DNA from: Treponema sp.
GTDB lineage: Bacteria; Spirochaetota; Spirochaetia; Treponematales; Breznakiellaceae
Assembly: GCA_009784975.1 (NCBI GenBank)
Contig: WQXG01000012.1
Coordinates: 1-54,913 of the forward strand
Direction of reading: 5' to 3'
Length of the DNA stretch: 54,913 nt
This document shows positions 16,566 to 24,995 of this stretch, piece by piece (the first letter of the stretch is position 1; each line of letters starts with the position of its first letter). The position numbers and the translations under genes are program-made. The notes beneath the pieces were generated by a model, which ran no database searches, was not told the origin of the DNA, and worked only from the letters and a program-made list of their open reading frames with translations.

Positions 16566-19346
16566 TTAGTGATAATCGATCTTTATTAAAAAAATGCGTG
16601 CGGAACCTGCAGCTTTCAGTACAATAGAATGTGCTCCTGTGGTTGTACTGGTATAAGTCGGCGTTCCAAGCGCAGCATTATTCCACGCCGGCAGAGGCAT
16701 AGAACCTATGTTCACGGTACTTGCTACAGTGCTGGTTATATTTATGCTTGTTGCAGAATTGTTGTTGGAGCCTCCAAAAACAGTAATGGTTGCGGGTCCT
16801 TCCAGAGGAAGTACAATGTACCGCTGCGTTGCGCTTGCTGTGCCGTTTGTTCTTATGCAGTGAGTAAAACTCTGCCCGCCTGTGCTGGCGCTTTGCGCAA
16901 AACGGTTTGATCCGCTTCCAAAAGTTAATCCCCCTGCTGTAACTTCACTTGCAAAGTTTGATGAAGACAAAGTATCAAATGGAGCGAGTGAGAAATTGTG
17001 AATAACTGTGTTGCCTCCGCCGCCGGGATTACCGCCGCCGGGATTATCGCCTCCTCCAGGATTGTCCCCGCCACCGGGATTATCTCCGCCGCCAGGTTCG
17101 TCCCCGCCGCCGGAACTGCCGCCGCTTTGAATCGCTACCAGCTTGCTTGTGTAAGTTTGCAGTTTAAGAAGCAGATCCGGCATCGGATCATCAACGTGAG
17201 TGTTGGCGTTAGCGGCAAACGTGTGCCTGAAATCTCCTCCCCAATAGCGTCCTGCGTATTTTATAACATTGGCTCTTGCAGCAGCGGGCTCATCTGCACT
17301 GTACGTGTAAGTGATAAAGCCGTTGTTGTATGTGCTGCGGGCACTTCCTGCTGTTTCTTTCTTTTTGGTTGTTACCGTTTCCGGAACAGGATCGCCGGGG
17401 TTAGACACTTCGTAATAATCAAATTCAATCGTATTTGTTAAACTCCACGGTCTAAGGTCTCCTGCAGGTACGTTTTCCATGAAGTTGTTAAACGCCTTGA
17501 TAATGCCGCCGGCTTCACCGCTGAAAGTTCCGCCGCCGCCTGCAATGTCCGTTCCCTGCTGGGAAATAAGCATTGGCTTTCTTGAGTTGCGGAAATAATT
17601 TCTGTCTGCAAAGATAGACGCTCCCCGCGTTGCGCCGATGCCGTATTTGCCGATACCGTCAAAGTAATTATTGTAAACATGAACATTATGGAAACGCACT
17701 CTTGGATGCCTGCTGTCGGAATGATCATACCAGTTGTGATGATATGTCAGGTTACCCGGAGTTTCTACGCCGTTGCCAAGTAGATTTGATTTTCCTGAAT
17801 CCCAGAAATGGTTAAAAGAAATAGTTATAAAATCGCCGGTCTTTACATCCAGTGAACCGTCGCCTTTTTTCTGATCACTTGCGCTTCCCGGCATACAGTA
17901 GAAGAAGTCGTTGTGGTGCACCCACATATATACACTGCTGGTGTTTAATTCAACTGCGTCTTTTTGGTCTGTATTGCCCAGCATAAAGCCAAGGTTTCGT
18001 ATTTCTACGCCGTTTGCCCTGCTGGTTCTGATTCCCCATCCGTAAGCGGTTGCGTCATCGCCCACGCCTTCCAGAGTCAGGTTCATTCCGTTTACATTAA
18101 CAGGTCTCGATGCGGTTGAATTACCCTTAATCATAACAGAACCTTCTTTGTCGGAGAACGGCGAATTTTTCTTTTCATTTATTCTGCCGATAAAACGTAT
18201 AATTGTGGGACGTGATTCATAGCCGCCTTCATAAGCGGTTAGAATTTCCTGAAGACCTGTAAACTGCGTTTCTGTTGCGGCGTTCTGCCTGCGCATTGCA
18301 AGCGTAACGGTTTCTTTATTTTGCTCGGTAACATAAATAATGCGCGCGCCGGTTTTCGGCGTGCCGTCCATGTTGTATCCGCCGGGAATTTTGTTATTTG
18401 CAAATGCAAAACCGGAGCGGATATGCGCCTCAACATTGATGCCTGCAACGCTGCCGAAGTTTCCAAACTCGGTGCCTTCATCATTAGCAGCTCTTACTTC
18501 AACTTCATAAGTACCTGCTTTTAAACCGAGAATATCTGCGCGGTAATAGTCCTGGTATTCGCGAATTAGCGGATCGTCAATTTTAATCCAGTTATTGATA
18601 CCATTACCTTTGTAATACACATTATATCTTTCAACGCCGCCGAGTTTTTCCCATTTAACAAAAAGAGTTTCCCGCCAGCCGCTTTGATCAATTATATTAA
18701 CGGTATCTCCGCCGGTAATTTCATCTGCGGGTTCTACCGTAACAGAACAGGTTTTGGAAAAATTGCCGTCAGCAGTTCTTACGGTGATTGTAGCGGTTCC
18801 TTCGCTTACTGCGCTGACCAATCCGTTTACGCTGACTGCCGCGACAGAAGCATTACTGGTTTCCCATATTACACTGCGGTTTGTTGCTTCCGGCGGCTGG
18901 ACTTCTGCGTTTAGCTGACCGCTGACTGTTTTTCTTAATTTAAGATTGAGGGTTGGCGGCGTAAGGTTCACGCCTGTTACCGGCGTATAATCTTCTTCGT
19001 TTATAACAGAAACATAACATACATCGAAAATTTCCGGGTTTTCACTTGATTTAACGGTAATCCTAACTTCATCTTCTTCGGTTAAATCCACTGCCGTAAT
19101 CACGCCGTTTTGATTAACGCTGACCTTTAGCGGATCATCAGATTCCCAAACAAGAGTATCTGTCGCATCTTCCGGCTCTTTGTTAATTTGAAGTGTTAGG
19201 GGGCTTCCTCCCATTACAAGGTGTACATTTGACAAAACTATATCCACATTTTGCAGAGGAATAGTTTCGCCGCCGTTTCCCGGCTCAATGCAGCCGAAAA
19301 CCGCAATTGTTACAACCGCTGATAATAAAAGTAAAAACCGTTTCAT
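16566..19346 (-). CDS. Ig-domain lipoprotein with pectate lyase (PL1-like) domain
   Basis: 926 residues. Lipobox AVFGC (Cys19). Two Big_2-type Ig domains lie at about 30-115 and 120-205 (GVNLTPPTLNLKLRKTVSGQ, SVAAVSVNGLVSAVSEGTAT), a fibronectin-III-like domain at about 215-305, then a parallel beta-helix at about 310-680. The helix has family 1 pectate lyase signatures: MWVHHNDFFYC, DGSLDVKTGDFITISFNHF, NLTYHHNWYDHSDSRHPRVR with the catalytic-type Arg, and NVHVYNNYFDGIGKYG. A run of GGGDNP repeats links it to a C-terminal beta-sandwich shared with the neighbouring lipoprotein. It would cut polygalacturonate by beta-elimination at the cell surface, fitting a gut organism on plant matter. Confidence 0.85.
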   Translation of the reverse strand: MKRFLLLLSAVVTIAVFGCIEPGNGGETIPLQNVDIVLSNVHLVMGGSPLTLQINKEPEDATDTLVWESDDPLKVSVNQNGVITAVDLTEEDEVRITVKSSENPEIFDVCYVSVINEEDYTPVTGVNLTPPTLNLKLRKTVSGQLNAEVQPPEATNRSVIWETSNASVAAVSVNGLVSAVSEGTATITVRTADGNFSKTCSVTVEPADEITGGDTVNIIDQSGWRETLFVKWEKLGGVERYNVYYKGNGINNWIKIDDPLIREYQDYYRADILGLKAGTYEVEVRAANDEGTEFGNFGSVAGINVEAHIRSGFAFANNKIPGGYNMDGTPKTGARIIYVTEQNKETVTLAMRRQNAATETQFTGLQEILTAYEGGYESRPTIIRFIGRINEKKNSPFSDKEGSVMIKGNSTASRPVNVNGMNLTLEGVGDDATAYGWGIRTSRANGVEIRNLGFMLGNTDQKDAVELNTSSVYMWVHHNDFFYCMPGSASDQKKGDGSLDVKTGDFITISFNHFWDSGKSNLLGNGVETPGNLTYHHNWYDHSDSRHPRVRFHNVHVYNNYFDGIGKYGIGATRGASIFADRNYFRNSRKPMLISQQGTDIAGGGGTFSGEAGGIIKAFNNFMENVPAGDLRPWSLTNTIEFDYYEVSNPGDPVPETVTTKKKETAGSARSTYNNGFITYTYSADEPAAARANVIKYAGRYWGGDFRHTFAANANTHVDDPMPDLLLKLQTYTSKLVAIQSGGSSGGGDEPGGGDNPGGGDNPGGGDNPGGGNPGGGGNTVIHNFSLAPFDTLSSSNFASEVTAGGLTFGSGSNRFAQSASTGGQSFTHCIRTNGTASATQRYIVLPLEGPATITVFGGSNNNSATSINITSTVASTVNIGSMPLPAWNNAALGTPTYTSTTTGAHSIVLKAAGSARIFLIKIDYH

Positions 19347-19397
19347 ATCGTTTTCCCCCAGTTACTGTCCGCAGATTGCGAACCCGCGGTTCGGCGT

Positions 19398-19454
19398 GAA
19401 TAAACGCGGATTAAGCTTAGCTTTAAAGCTCTGCGTTAATCCGCGTTAATTCGC
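19398..19454. repeat. Inverted repeat between the two Ig-domain lipoprotein genes
   Basis: gaataaacgcggattaagc (19398-19416) pairs, with few mismatches, with gcgttaatccgcgttaattc (19433-19452) around ctttaaagct. It fills most of the 121-base gap upstream of the lyase gene. It may be a structured leader or a partial terminator for the upstream lipoprotein gene. Confidence 0.5.
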
Positions 19455-19467
19455 AGACTATTCTTTC

Positions 19468-22400
19468 TTAATCGTAATGAACTTCTATTCTGAAAATACG
19501 TACATTACTTGGCGCCCATAATACTGCCAAACCTCCCGCTGCTTGTGCTGCCGTGACTTTAAATGAGGGCAAGGTTGGGTATGTAACACTGGAAGCTTGT
19601 CCTATGAGCTCAAAATTAGTCCAAGAACCACCGTTATTAATTTTTGAGCCGTTAACAACAACAGTAACAGCAGTAGAATTGTTTGATGTACCAAATACAG
19701 TGATCGTTGCAGCACCTGAAACAGGAATACCTAAGAATCGTGCTCCTGCGCTATAATTTCCGCCTGATCTATAAGATCTAGTGTATTGTGTGCCATTTAT
19801 AGTTCCGTTTCCTGTCACAATCGTTGCATTAGTTCCAAAAGTTAACCCTCTCCTAATTGTTTCTGCACTAAAAGTTTCTACATCAAAGTCTGAAAAGGTA
19901 TAAATCTCTGGCGGCGGTGGTGGTGCCCACTTAGTAATTGTAACCTTAGCCCCTTTAGCAGATATATGCTCGCCTGCTTCCGCAAAAACATAGACATCCA
20001 CTGAATCTGCAACAAGATCAAGCCCGGCGGTTAAAAGTCCGGCTTGATTTATATTTGCAATAGCAGTGCCTAATTGGGTGGATTCAAAAGAGGGACCGGT
20101 TCTTAAGTGCCATGTTACAGTTTCGGTAACATTGCTGCCGTCTTGAATCGCTGTAATTTGCGCTGTTTGTGGCGCGGCTCCGCTTGTTACGCCTGCTTTA
20201 ATGCTTGCTTTGTCAGATGAAACAAAAACGTCAGTAGCAGAAGGCAAGAAAAGATAAACATCCTGCACCCTAACGCCGCCGACAATTTGACGAAAACCAA
20301 TATCAAGTTTATTCGGACCTGTATATTCATATCTGATCATGTTTGGTCCTAGACCAAAAGGTGATCCAAATTCTGATGTATCTTGGACAGTCCCGTTGGT
20401 AGCATCCATTGTTCCGCCTGGAGCAGTTGCAATATTCAGGCTTCTTCCTGTGGTAGTTTCACCGCCGCCATTATAGAAAACAATAAGTGTAAAGGGACCT
20501 TGTACGTTATCAATTACAACATAATTATTATTTGTAGAGCCCTGTCCGTTTAAAGATCCAGTTGTAAGCAGGCGGGAATCTCCGGCTGACTGACCTGTAG
20601 CCAATGTCATGCCATTTCTTCTTGCGCCATAAATTGTCAAACCGTCGTAACTTATAACGGCAGTATTGCCTATGGAATGAGAACCTGTTATACCTGGTAA
20701 TCTTACAGCGTCAACGCCAAAATCCCAGTGTTTAGGGGGCGCGGAAAACTCGGCGCAAATTGCGGCAAAGTTAATTACTTCAACATCAACTGTGCCGAAG
20801 ATGCCGGAACCGTCATTGGCGGTAGCTCTTATTTTTGTTGTACCTAAACCTGTTGCTGTAACCAGTCTATTTGTATTGTTGATTGTAACTACATTTGTGT
20901 CTTCGCTTGACCATGTCACTGTAAGATCATTGGCGGTAGCGGGTAATACGGTTAATAAATCCGAGTTTATTGTTATTGTTCCGCCTGTGGTGCCGTCAAA
21001 ATTGAGCCAGAATTTACAGGTGCTTGTGCCTATTGCGATGCTCGTAACATATTGTTTTACCGTAACTGTTACAGAATCAGATTGATTGCTTCCGTCATTG
21101 GCTTTTGCAGTAATGATAGCAGAGCCTTTTGCCACTGCTGTTACTAGCCCTGTTGATGAAACTGTCGCCACCCCAGGCGTATCGCTTGTCCATGTTAACG
21201 ATTTGTCTTCTGCATCTATCGGCAATACATCTGCATTAAGCTGTTTTGTTGTTGTTGCACTGCCTAAGAAAAGTTCAAAATTATTGCTGTCTATCGTAAC
21301 AGATTCAACAAATTTTTCATTGCCGGTTAAGGTGTTTACAGTAATACTGACCGTGTTGTTAATAGAATGGTTGTTTTTTGCCCGAATCATTACTGGTTTT
21401 GCACCGCCTGTTGGCTGTAAACCCTCGAGCTTGGCTGTGCCGTTTCCGTAATCTGTAAGTTCAAAATAATCTTCGTCATAAACCCACTCAAGTTCACCTG
21501 CCGCGCCTAATGGATTTCTTGTATATGTAAGCGTGGTATCCAGACCTTCATAGAATGTGTTTTTTTCAGCCGAAAGCGAAAGCGATATTAACGCCGGGCT
21601 TTCCAGGATAGAAATCTTTATTTCAAAAATACGGATATTTTCCTTAATACCAAGGAATATATCTGTACCAGTGCTTGTTACTTCTATATTAGCTGTTGCT
21701 ACAGTAGCCTGACCTTGAACATGTACGGTACCGTCTCTAATTTGTGTTGGAACGGCTCCAGTTGTTGGAGGGGCGCCAATAGTTATTATTGGATAACGAT
21801 CAGTTCCTCTATCTGCCAAAGTTTGTTCGGCTGTAGGATTACCAGAATCGGTAAATTTAAATTCAACCCCGATTTTAACATTGGCTGGTACCCCTGTTAT
21901 TTTCCCCCAAGCAACGTTATTTCCGCCGCTTGGCTGCATGGCACCGCCTGAAACACCGGCTGTAGTACCCGGACGTATCTGTAAAATATTGCTTCCGGTA
22001 GTTATTGGTACTAAAGATACTCCTACATTGATACCGCCGGTCATCGTTTTTGGTTCAAGGGCTCTCTCTGTTAAAAGATCGTAACGATCCGTGTTTGTTG
22101 AGTTTTTCGGCAACCCAAGGCTTTCCGCAAGAGCGACATCAAAGCGCCAGCTAGCTGACGGTATCGGTTCTGCGGGCGGGGCATTTACAGTAATATTTCT
22201 ATGTGCGGGGAAATTTGTCGGTACGCCGGTGTCCGGATGAGTAGTAGTTGCCGTAGCGGTAATTTGAACACTTGTATTAACAGCAACCAATTTTCCCCTG
22301 ATTGTAACAGTAGTGCCTGTCGCTGTATTTGCCTCATTACCGTTGACAATGAATTTAATCGCATTATTGTTATTATTTGTCCATTCAATCGTTAAACTGC

Positions 22401-22608
22401 TGTGCGCATTGGAGTTTGCATTTGCGGTAAGTGTTTGTTCTGCTGTGTTGGCAATGCTGCTTGAACCGCCGCTGATATTCAGGCTGGAAACCGCGATATA
22501 TTCGCCATCGCCTCCGCCGTTGCCGCCCGGTTCGCCCGGACAACCTGAGAAACCAACAGCAATTATTGCCATGATACTCAGAATTAAAAATAATTTTGTT
22601 TTCTGCAT
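19468..22608 (-). CDS. Large Ig-like-repeat lipoprotein (Big_2 domains)
   Basis: 1046 residues, lipobox GFSGC (Cys23), then a Gly-rich linker. Ig-like modules include two clear Big_2 domains around 430-520 (VESVTIDSNNFELFLGSATT, then GVATVSSTGLVTAVAKGSAI) and 520-610 (NTNRLVTATGLGTTKIRATA). Other beta-sandwich regions have no named family. The last ~140 residues (GLTFGTNATIV, GAATITVFGTSNNSTAV, NVRIFRIEVHYD) match the end of the adjacent lyase lipoprotein (PATITVFGGSNNNSATS, ARIFLIKIDYH). AAGGAG precedes the ATG. No catalytic motif is recognised; a carbohydrate-binding surface partner of the lyase is inference. Confidence 0.8.
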   Translation of the reverse strand: MQKTKLFLILSIMAIIAVGFSGCPGEPGGNGGGDGEYIAVSSLNISGGSSSIANTAEQTLTANANSNAHSSLTIEWTNNNNNAIKFIVNGNEANTATGTTVTIRGKLVAVNTSVQITATATTTHPDTGVPTNFPAHRNITVNAPPAEPIPSASWRFDVALAESLGLPKNSTNTDRYDLLTERALEPKTMTGGINVGVSLVPITTGSNILQIRPGTTAGVSGGAMQPSGGNNVAWGKITGVPANVKIGVEFKFTDSGNPTAEQTLADRGTDRYPIITIGAPPTTGAVPTQIRDGTVHVQGQATVATANIEVTSTGTDIFLGIKENIRIFEIKISILESPALISLSLSAEKNTFYEGLDTTLTYTRNPLGAAGELEWVYDEDYFELTDYGNGTAKLEGLQPTGGAKPVMIRAKNNHSINNTVSITVNTLTGNEKFVESVTIDSNNFELFLGSATTTKQLNADVLPIDAEDKSLTWTSDTPGVATVSSTGLVTAVAKGSAIITAKANDGSNQSDSVTVTVKQYVTSIAIGTSTCKFWLNFDGTTGGTITINSDLLTVLPATANDLTVTWSSEDTNVVTINNTNRLVTATGLGTTKIRATANDGSGIFGTVDVEVINFAAICAEFSAPPKHWDFGVDAVRLPGITGSHSIGNTAVISYDGLTIYGARRNGMTLATGQSAGDSRLLTTGSLNGQGSTNNNYVVIDNVQGPFTLIVFYNGGGETTTGRSLNIATAPGGTMDATNGTVQDTSEFGSPFGLGPNMIRYEYTGPNKLDIGFRQIVGGVRVQDVYLFLPSATDVFVSSDKASIKAGVTSGAAPQTAQITAIQDGSNVTETVTWHLRTGPSFESTQLGTAIANINQAGLLTAGLDLVADSVDVYVFAEAGEHISAKGAKVTITKWAPPPPPEIYTFSDFDVETFSAETIRRGLTFGTNATIVTGNGTINGTQYTRSYRSGGNYSAGARFLGIPVSGAATITVFGTSNNSTAVTVVVNGSKINNGGSWTNFELIGQASSVTYPTLPSFKVTAAQAAGGLAVLWAPSNVRIFRIEVHYD

Positions 22609-22767
22609 TTTTTTCTCCTTAATTTTGATGGATTGACTTTATATATTGTAGATATTACAAATTTAAGGACTTGTGATGCAAAACATACCCCCCGCAAGGG
22701 GACATTTAACCGAAATATTTGTGTTTTTTAGTGGCAAGATTACGGTTTATTGTTTAAAATTATATAA

Positions 22768-24228
22768 ATGGATAATCGACAGGTTTTACTGGCGGAAAAT
22801 GAAAATAAACGGCTGAATTTCCGGCTTCCAATTTTAATATGTTTTGCCATGTTTGCCGCATGGCAGATGGGGATGGTTCATTTTTCAGCCGAAACCCTGT
22901 CCATAGACGGAAGAACGCCATTACCCGTATATATTGATGATTTTACCCTCACCGTTATCATTTCTGCAGGTTTTATACTGTCCATCCTTGTAATGATTTT
23001 TATTCCAAAAACAATCGTGCGTATAGAACGAATTACCGCTTCTGCCGCACTGTTTTCCGCCTTGGTTTTATACCTGCCGCTTTCGGCAGATTTGCTGAGT
23101 ATTGCGCTGTATTTGCAGTTTTTTTGCTGTTGTTTTATGGTAGGTTTTGAAACCGCCATTATAATCGGGCTATTCTCTGAACGTACGGCAATATTGCATC
23201 TATCGGTGGCATACGGTATTACTCAAATCTCTGTTGCTTTCCTTCATAATGACTTTTTTAAGATTGAATATCCGGTTTTCCGCCTTTTTTCCGTTATTGC
23301 TCTTGTAATGATGCTTTTTTTCTTTTTTAGGCTTCCGGACAGCGTCTGGCCGCGCACTGTAACAAAAACAGACGGGCTTCCGGTGCCAAAAGGCCTGTTT
23401 GCAGGTGTTTTATTGTGGACATGTATGACCTGCTGTTTAATTCTTTTCGCCAATGCAGTAGCCGAGGGAGTACCGCATGGCGTGTTTGTTCTATATATAA
23501 CTACAGCAATCTGCCTTATTTTGTTTTATCCACTGTGGAAAATCTTCGGCAGTACGCCTTTTAGGATGTTAACTGTATTTATCTCGATGGGGGCAATGGG
23601 GTTTGTATTGGCGATAGCCTCGTTTTATGTCCCGTCGCTTTCTCTTGTTGCGATAGTTTTTCTGGGCGCAGGCAGCGTAAGCTGTATAATGAACCCGTTT
23701 GTGGGTTTATTGCTTGCCAAATGGTACCCCTCCAGATTTATCGCCCCCGCAATTATCGGCGTTGATCTTTCCATGATACTTGTTCATTCAATACTGCTGG
23801 ATATTTTACGCAGTAATACAATCATGCTGCATATCGTCTATCTGGTAATCGCTGTGGCATTGGTGATACTTTATTTGATGCTTGAGCCGTATCTGTCGTT
23901 TTCTTTCAGAAATAAAGCTTCTGTATATAGGCCTGTCGGCGAACCTGCCGGCGAATCTGCCGGCGAAATCGCCATTCCGGTTTCACCGGAGCCGGACAAA
24001 AACTGGCGGGATATTCTGCAAACCAATGCTTTTGAGACGCTGTTGGAGGGTGAACTGGATATTGCAGGGTTAATTATGCTGGGTTACAAGAACGATGATA
24101 TTGCCAGAGAGACAAGATATACCCTAAATACAGTAAAAAGTTACCGTAAAAACCTGTATTCCAAGCTGCAAATTCACGAAACAAGGGAATTATTTGTGGT
24201 GGCTAGAAAGGTAGTAAAGGATATTTAG
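22768..24228 (+). CDS. Membrane-bound LuxR-type regulator with transporter-like N-terminus
   Basis: 486 residues. Residues 15-395 hold about twelve hydrophobic segments arranged like a major-facilitator-type membrane domain. After a linker with a VGEPAGESAGE repeat (about 390-402), the C-terminus is a LuxR/GerE HTH (IAGLIMLGYKNDDIARETRYTLNTVKSYRKNLYSKLQIH, about 428-470). It may sense a ligand or membrane state and bind DNA from the membrane. This architecture is known in several bacteria but poorly characterised. It is divergent from the Ig-domain lipoprotein gene across a 159-base gap that contains a cccc-gcaa-gggg hairpin (about 22690-22702), so it may control that gene. Confidence 0.8.
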   Translation: MDNRQVLLAENENKRLNFRLPILICFAMFAAWQMGMVHFSAETLSIDGRTPLPVYIDDFTLTVIISAGFILSILVMIFIPKTIVRIERITASAALFSALVLYLPLSADLLSIALYLQFFCCCFMVGFETAIIIGLFSERTAILHLSVAYGITQISVAFLHNDFFKIEYPVFRLFSVIALVMMLFFFFRLPDSVWPRTVTKTDGLPVPKGLFAGVLLWTCMTCCLILFANAVAEGVPHGVFVLYITTAICLILFYPLWKIFGSTPFRMLTVFISMGAMGFVLAIASFYVPSLSLVAIVFLGAGSVSCIMNPFVGLLLAKWYPSRFIAPAIIGVDLSMILVHSILLDILRSNTIMLHIVYLVIAVALVILYLMLEPYLSFSFRNKASVYRPVGEPAGESAGEIAIPVSPEPDKNWRDILQTNAFETLLEGELDIAGLIMLGYKNDDIARETRYTLNTVKSYRKNLYSKLQIHETRELFVVARKVVKDI

Positions 24229-24255
24229 ACTGACCGCAGAATATTCCGCAGTCAG
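24229..24255. terminator. Possible two-way terminator
   Basis: actgaccgcagaat pairs with attccgcagtcag with G-U pairs, in the 36-base gap between the convergent LuxR-type and DUF898 genes. Only short A/T runs follow, so it is a weak candidate. Confidence 0.4.
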
Positions 24256-24264
24256 CCGTTAAAA

Positions 24265-24897
24265 TTATTCGTTTTCCAGTGTTGTATTGAGAAGAGCAAA
24301 TTTGTTAACAGAAACAGGTAATGCAAGGAAATAGAAAGGAATGCAGAGCATGAACATCCAGCATACGATTCTTATCAAGGTTGCGCCTGCGCCTGCTTTA
24401 AAAGCTACTTTGCGGCCATTGATTGAATAAGCAGGATATACTGCAAAAAGCAACAGAGGAGCAAAGAAAAGACACATAAAGAAAATGGTAAAAAAGACAA
24501 TAATTGATTCTATTACGCCGCCGTTATAGGTAAAAGATTCAGTTTCACCTTCAATGAACAGGTTTGCGGCAAGAAACTCCTGAAACCGTCTTGGTACAAA
24601 GAATATACCATATATTCCCAGTGTAACCAAAGTTAAAAGAAACCATATAATCCATTTTTTGAAAAATGACATTCCAGTAGCCCTGAATTCAAGTCTCTTG
24701 CCATTGATAACGGATTTGGAATATATCCAGCGTAAATACCACATGGATGCCCAAAAAGCTCCTATGCCAAATGTTACCATTGAAACCAAACAAGCCAACA
24801 TCAATCTTGCTTGTTGTTCCGACCAGCGTCCTTCGAACCTGGAATTAAATGCATCACTTGAGTTGTCGAGCCCCCCAAGTATTCCTTCTTGTGCCAT
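24265..24897 (-). CDS. DUF898-family integral membrane protein
   Basis: 210 residues with about five membrane segments. The pattern matches DUF898 (YjgN-like): an early membrane helix GIGAFWASMWYLRWIYSKSVINGKRLEFRATG, then TLGIYGIFFVPRRFQEFLAAN, with a second NGRKVAFKAG later. Function is unknown across the family. It is monocistronic, with a 100-base A/T-rich gap before the helicase gene. Confidence 0.7.
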   Translation of the reverse strand: MAQEGILGGLDNSSDAFNSRFEGRWSEQQARLMLACLVSMVTFGIGAFWASMWYLRWIYSKSVINGKRLEFRATGMSFFKKWIIWFLLTLVTLGIYGIFFVPRRFQEFLAANLFIEGETESFTYNGGVIESIIVFFTIFFMCLFFAPLLLFAVYPAYSINGRKVAFKAGAGATLIRIVCWMFMLCIPFYFLALPVSVNKFALLNTTLENE

Positions 24898-24995
24898 AAT
24901 AGGCCTCCCTTAAACTATTTTCCCGCCAATAATCCGGCAGGAATAATATTATTATCTATATATTGGTTTTTTTTGTCAAGCTTTTTGAATATTTA

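Noticed and set aside
17030-17115. Repeat array near 17.07 kb as a possible CRISPR or regulatory repeat
   Set aside because: It is the codon repeat for the GGGDNP linker of the lyase lipoprotein.
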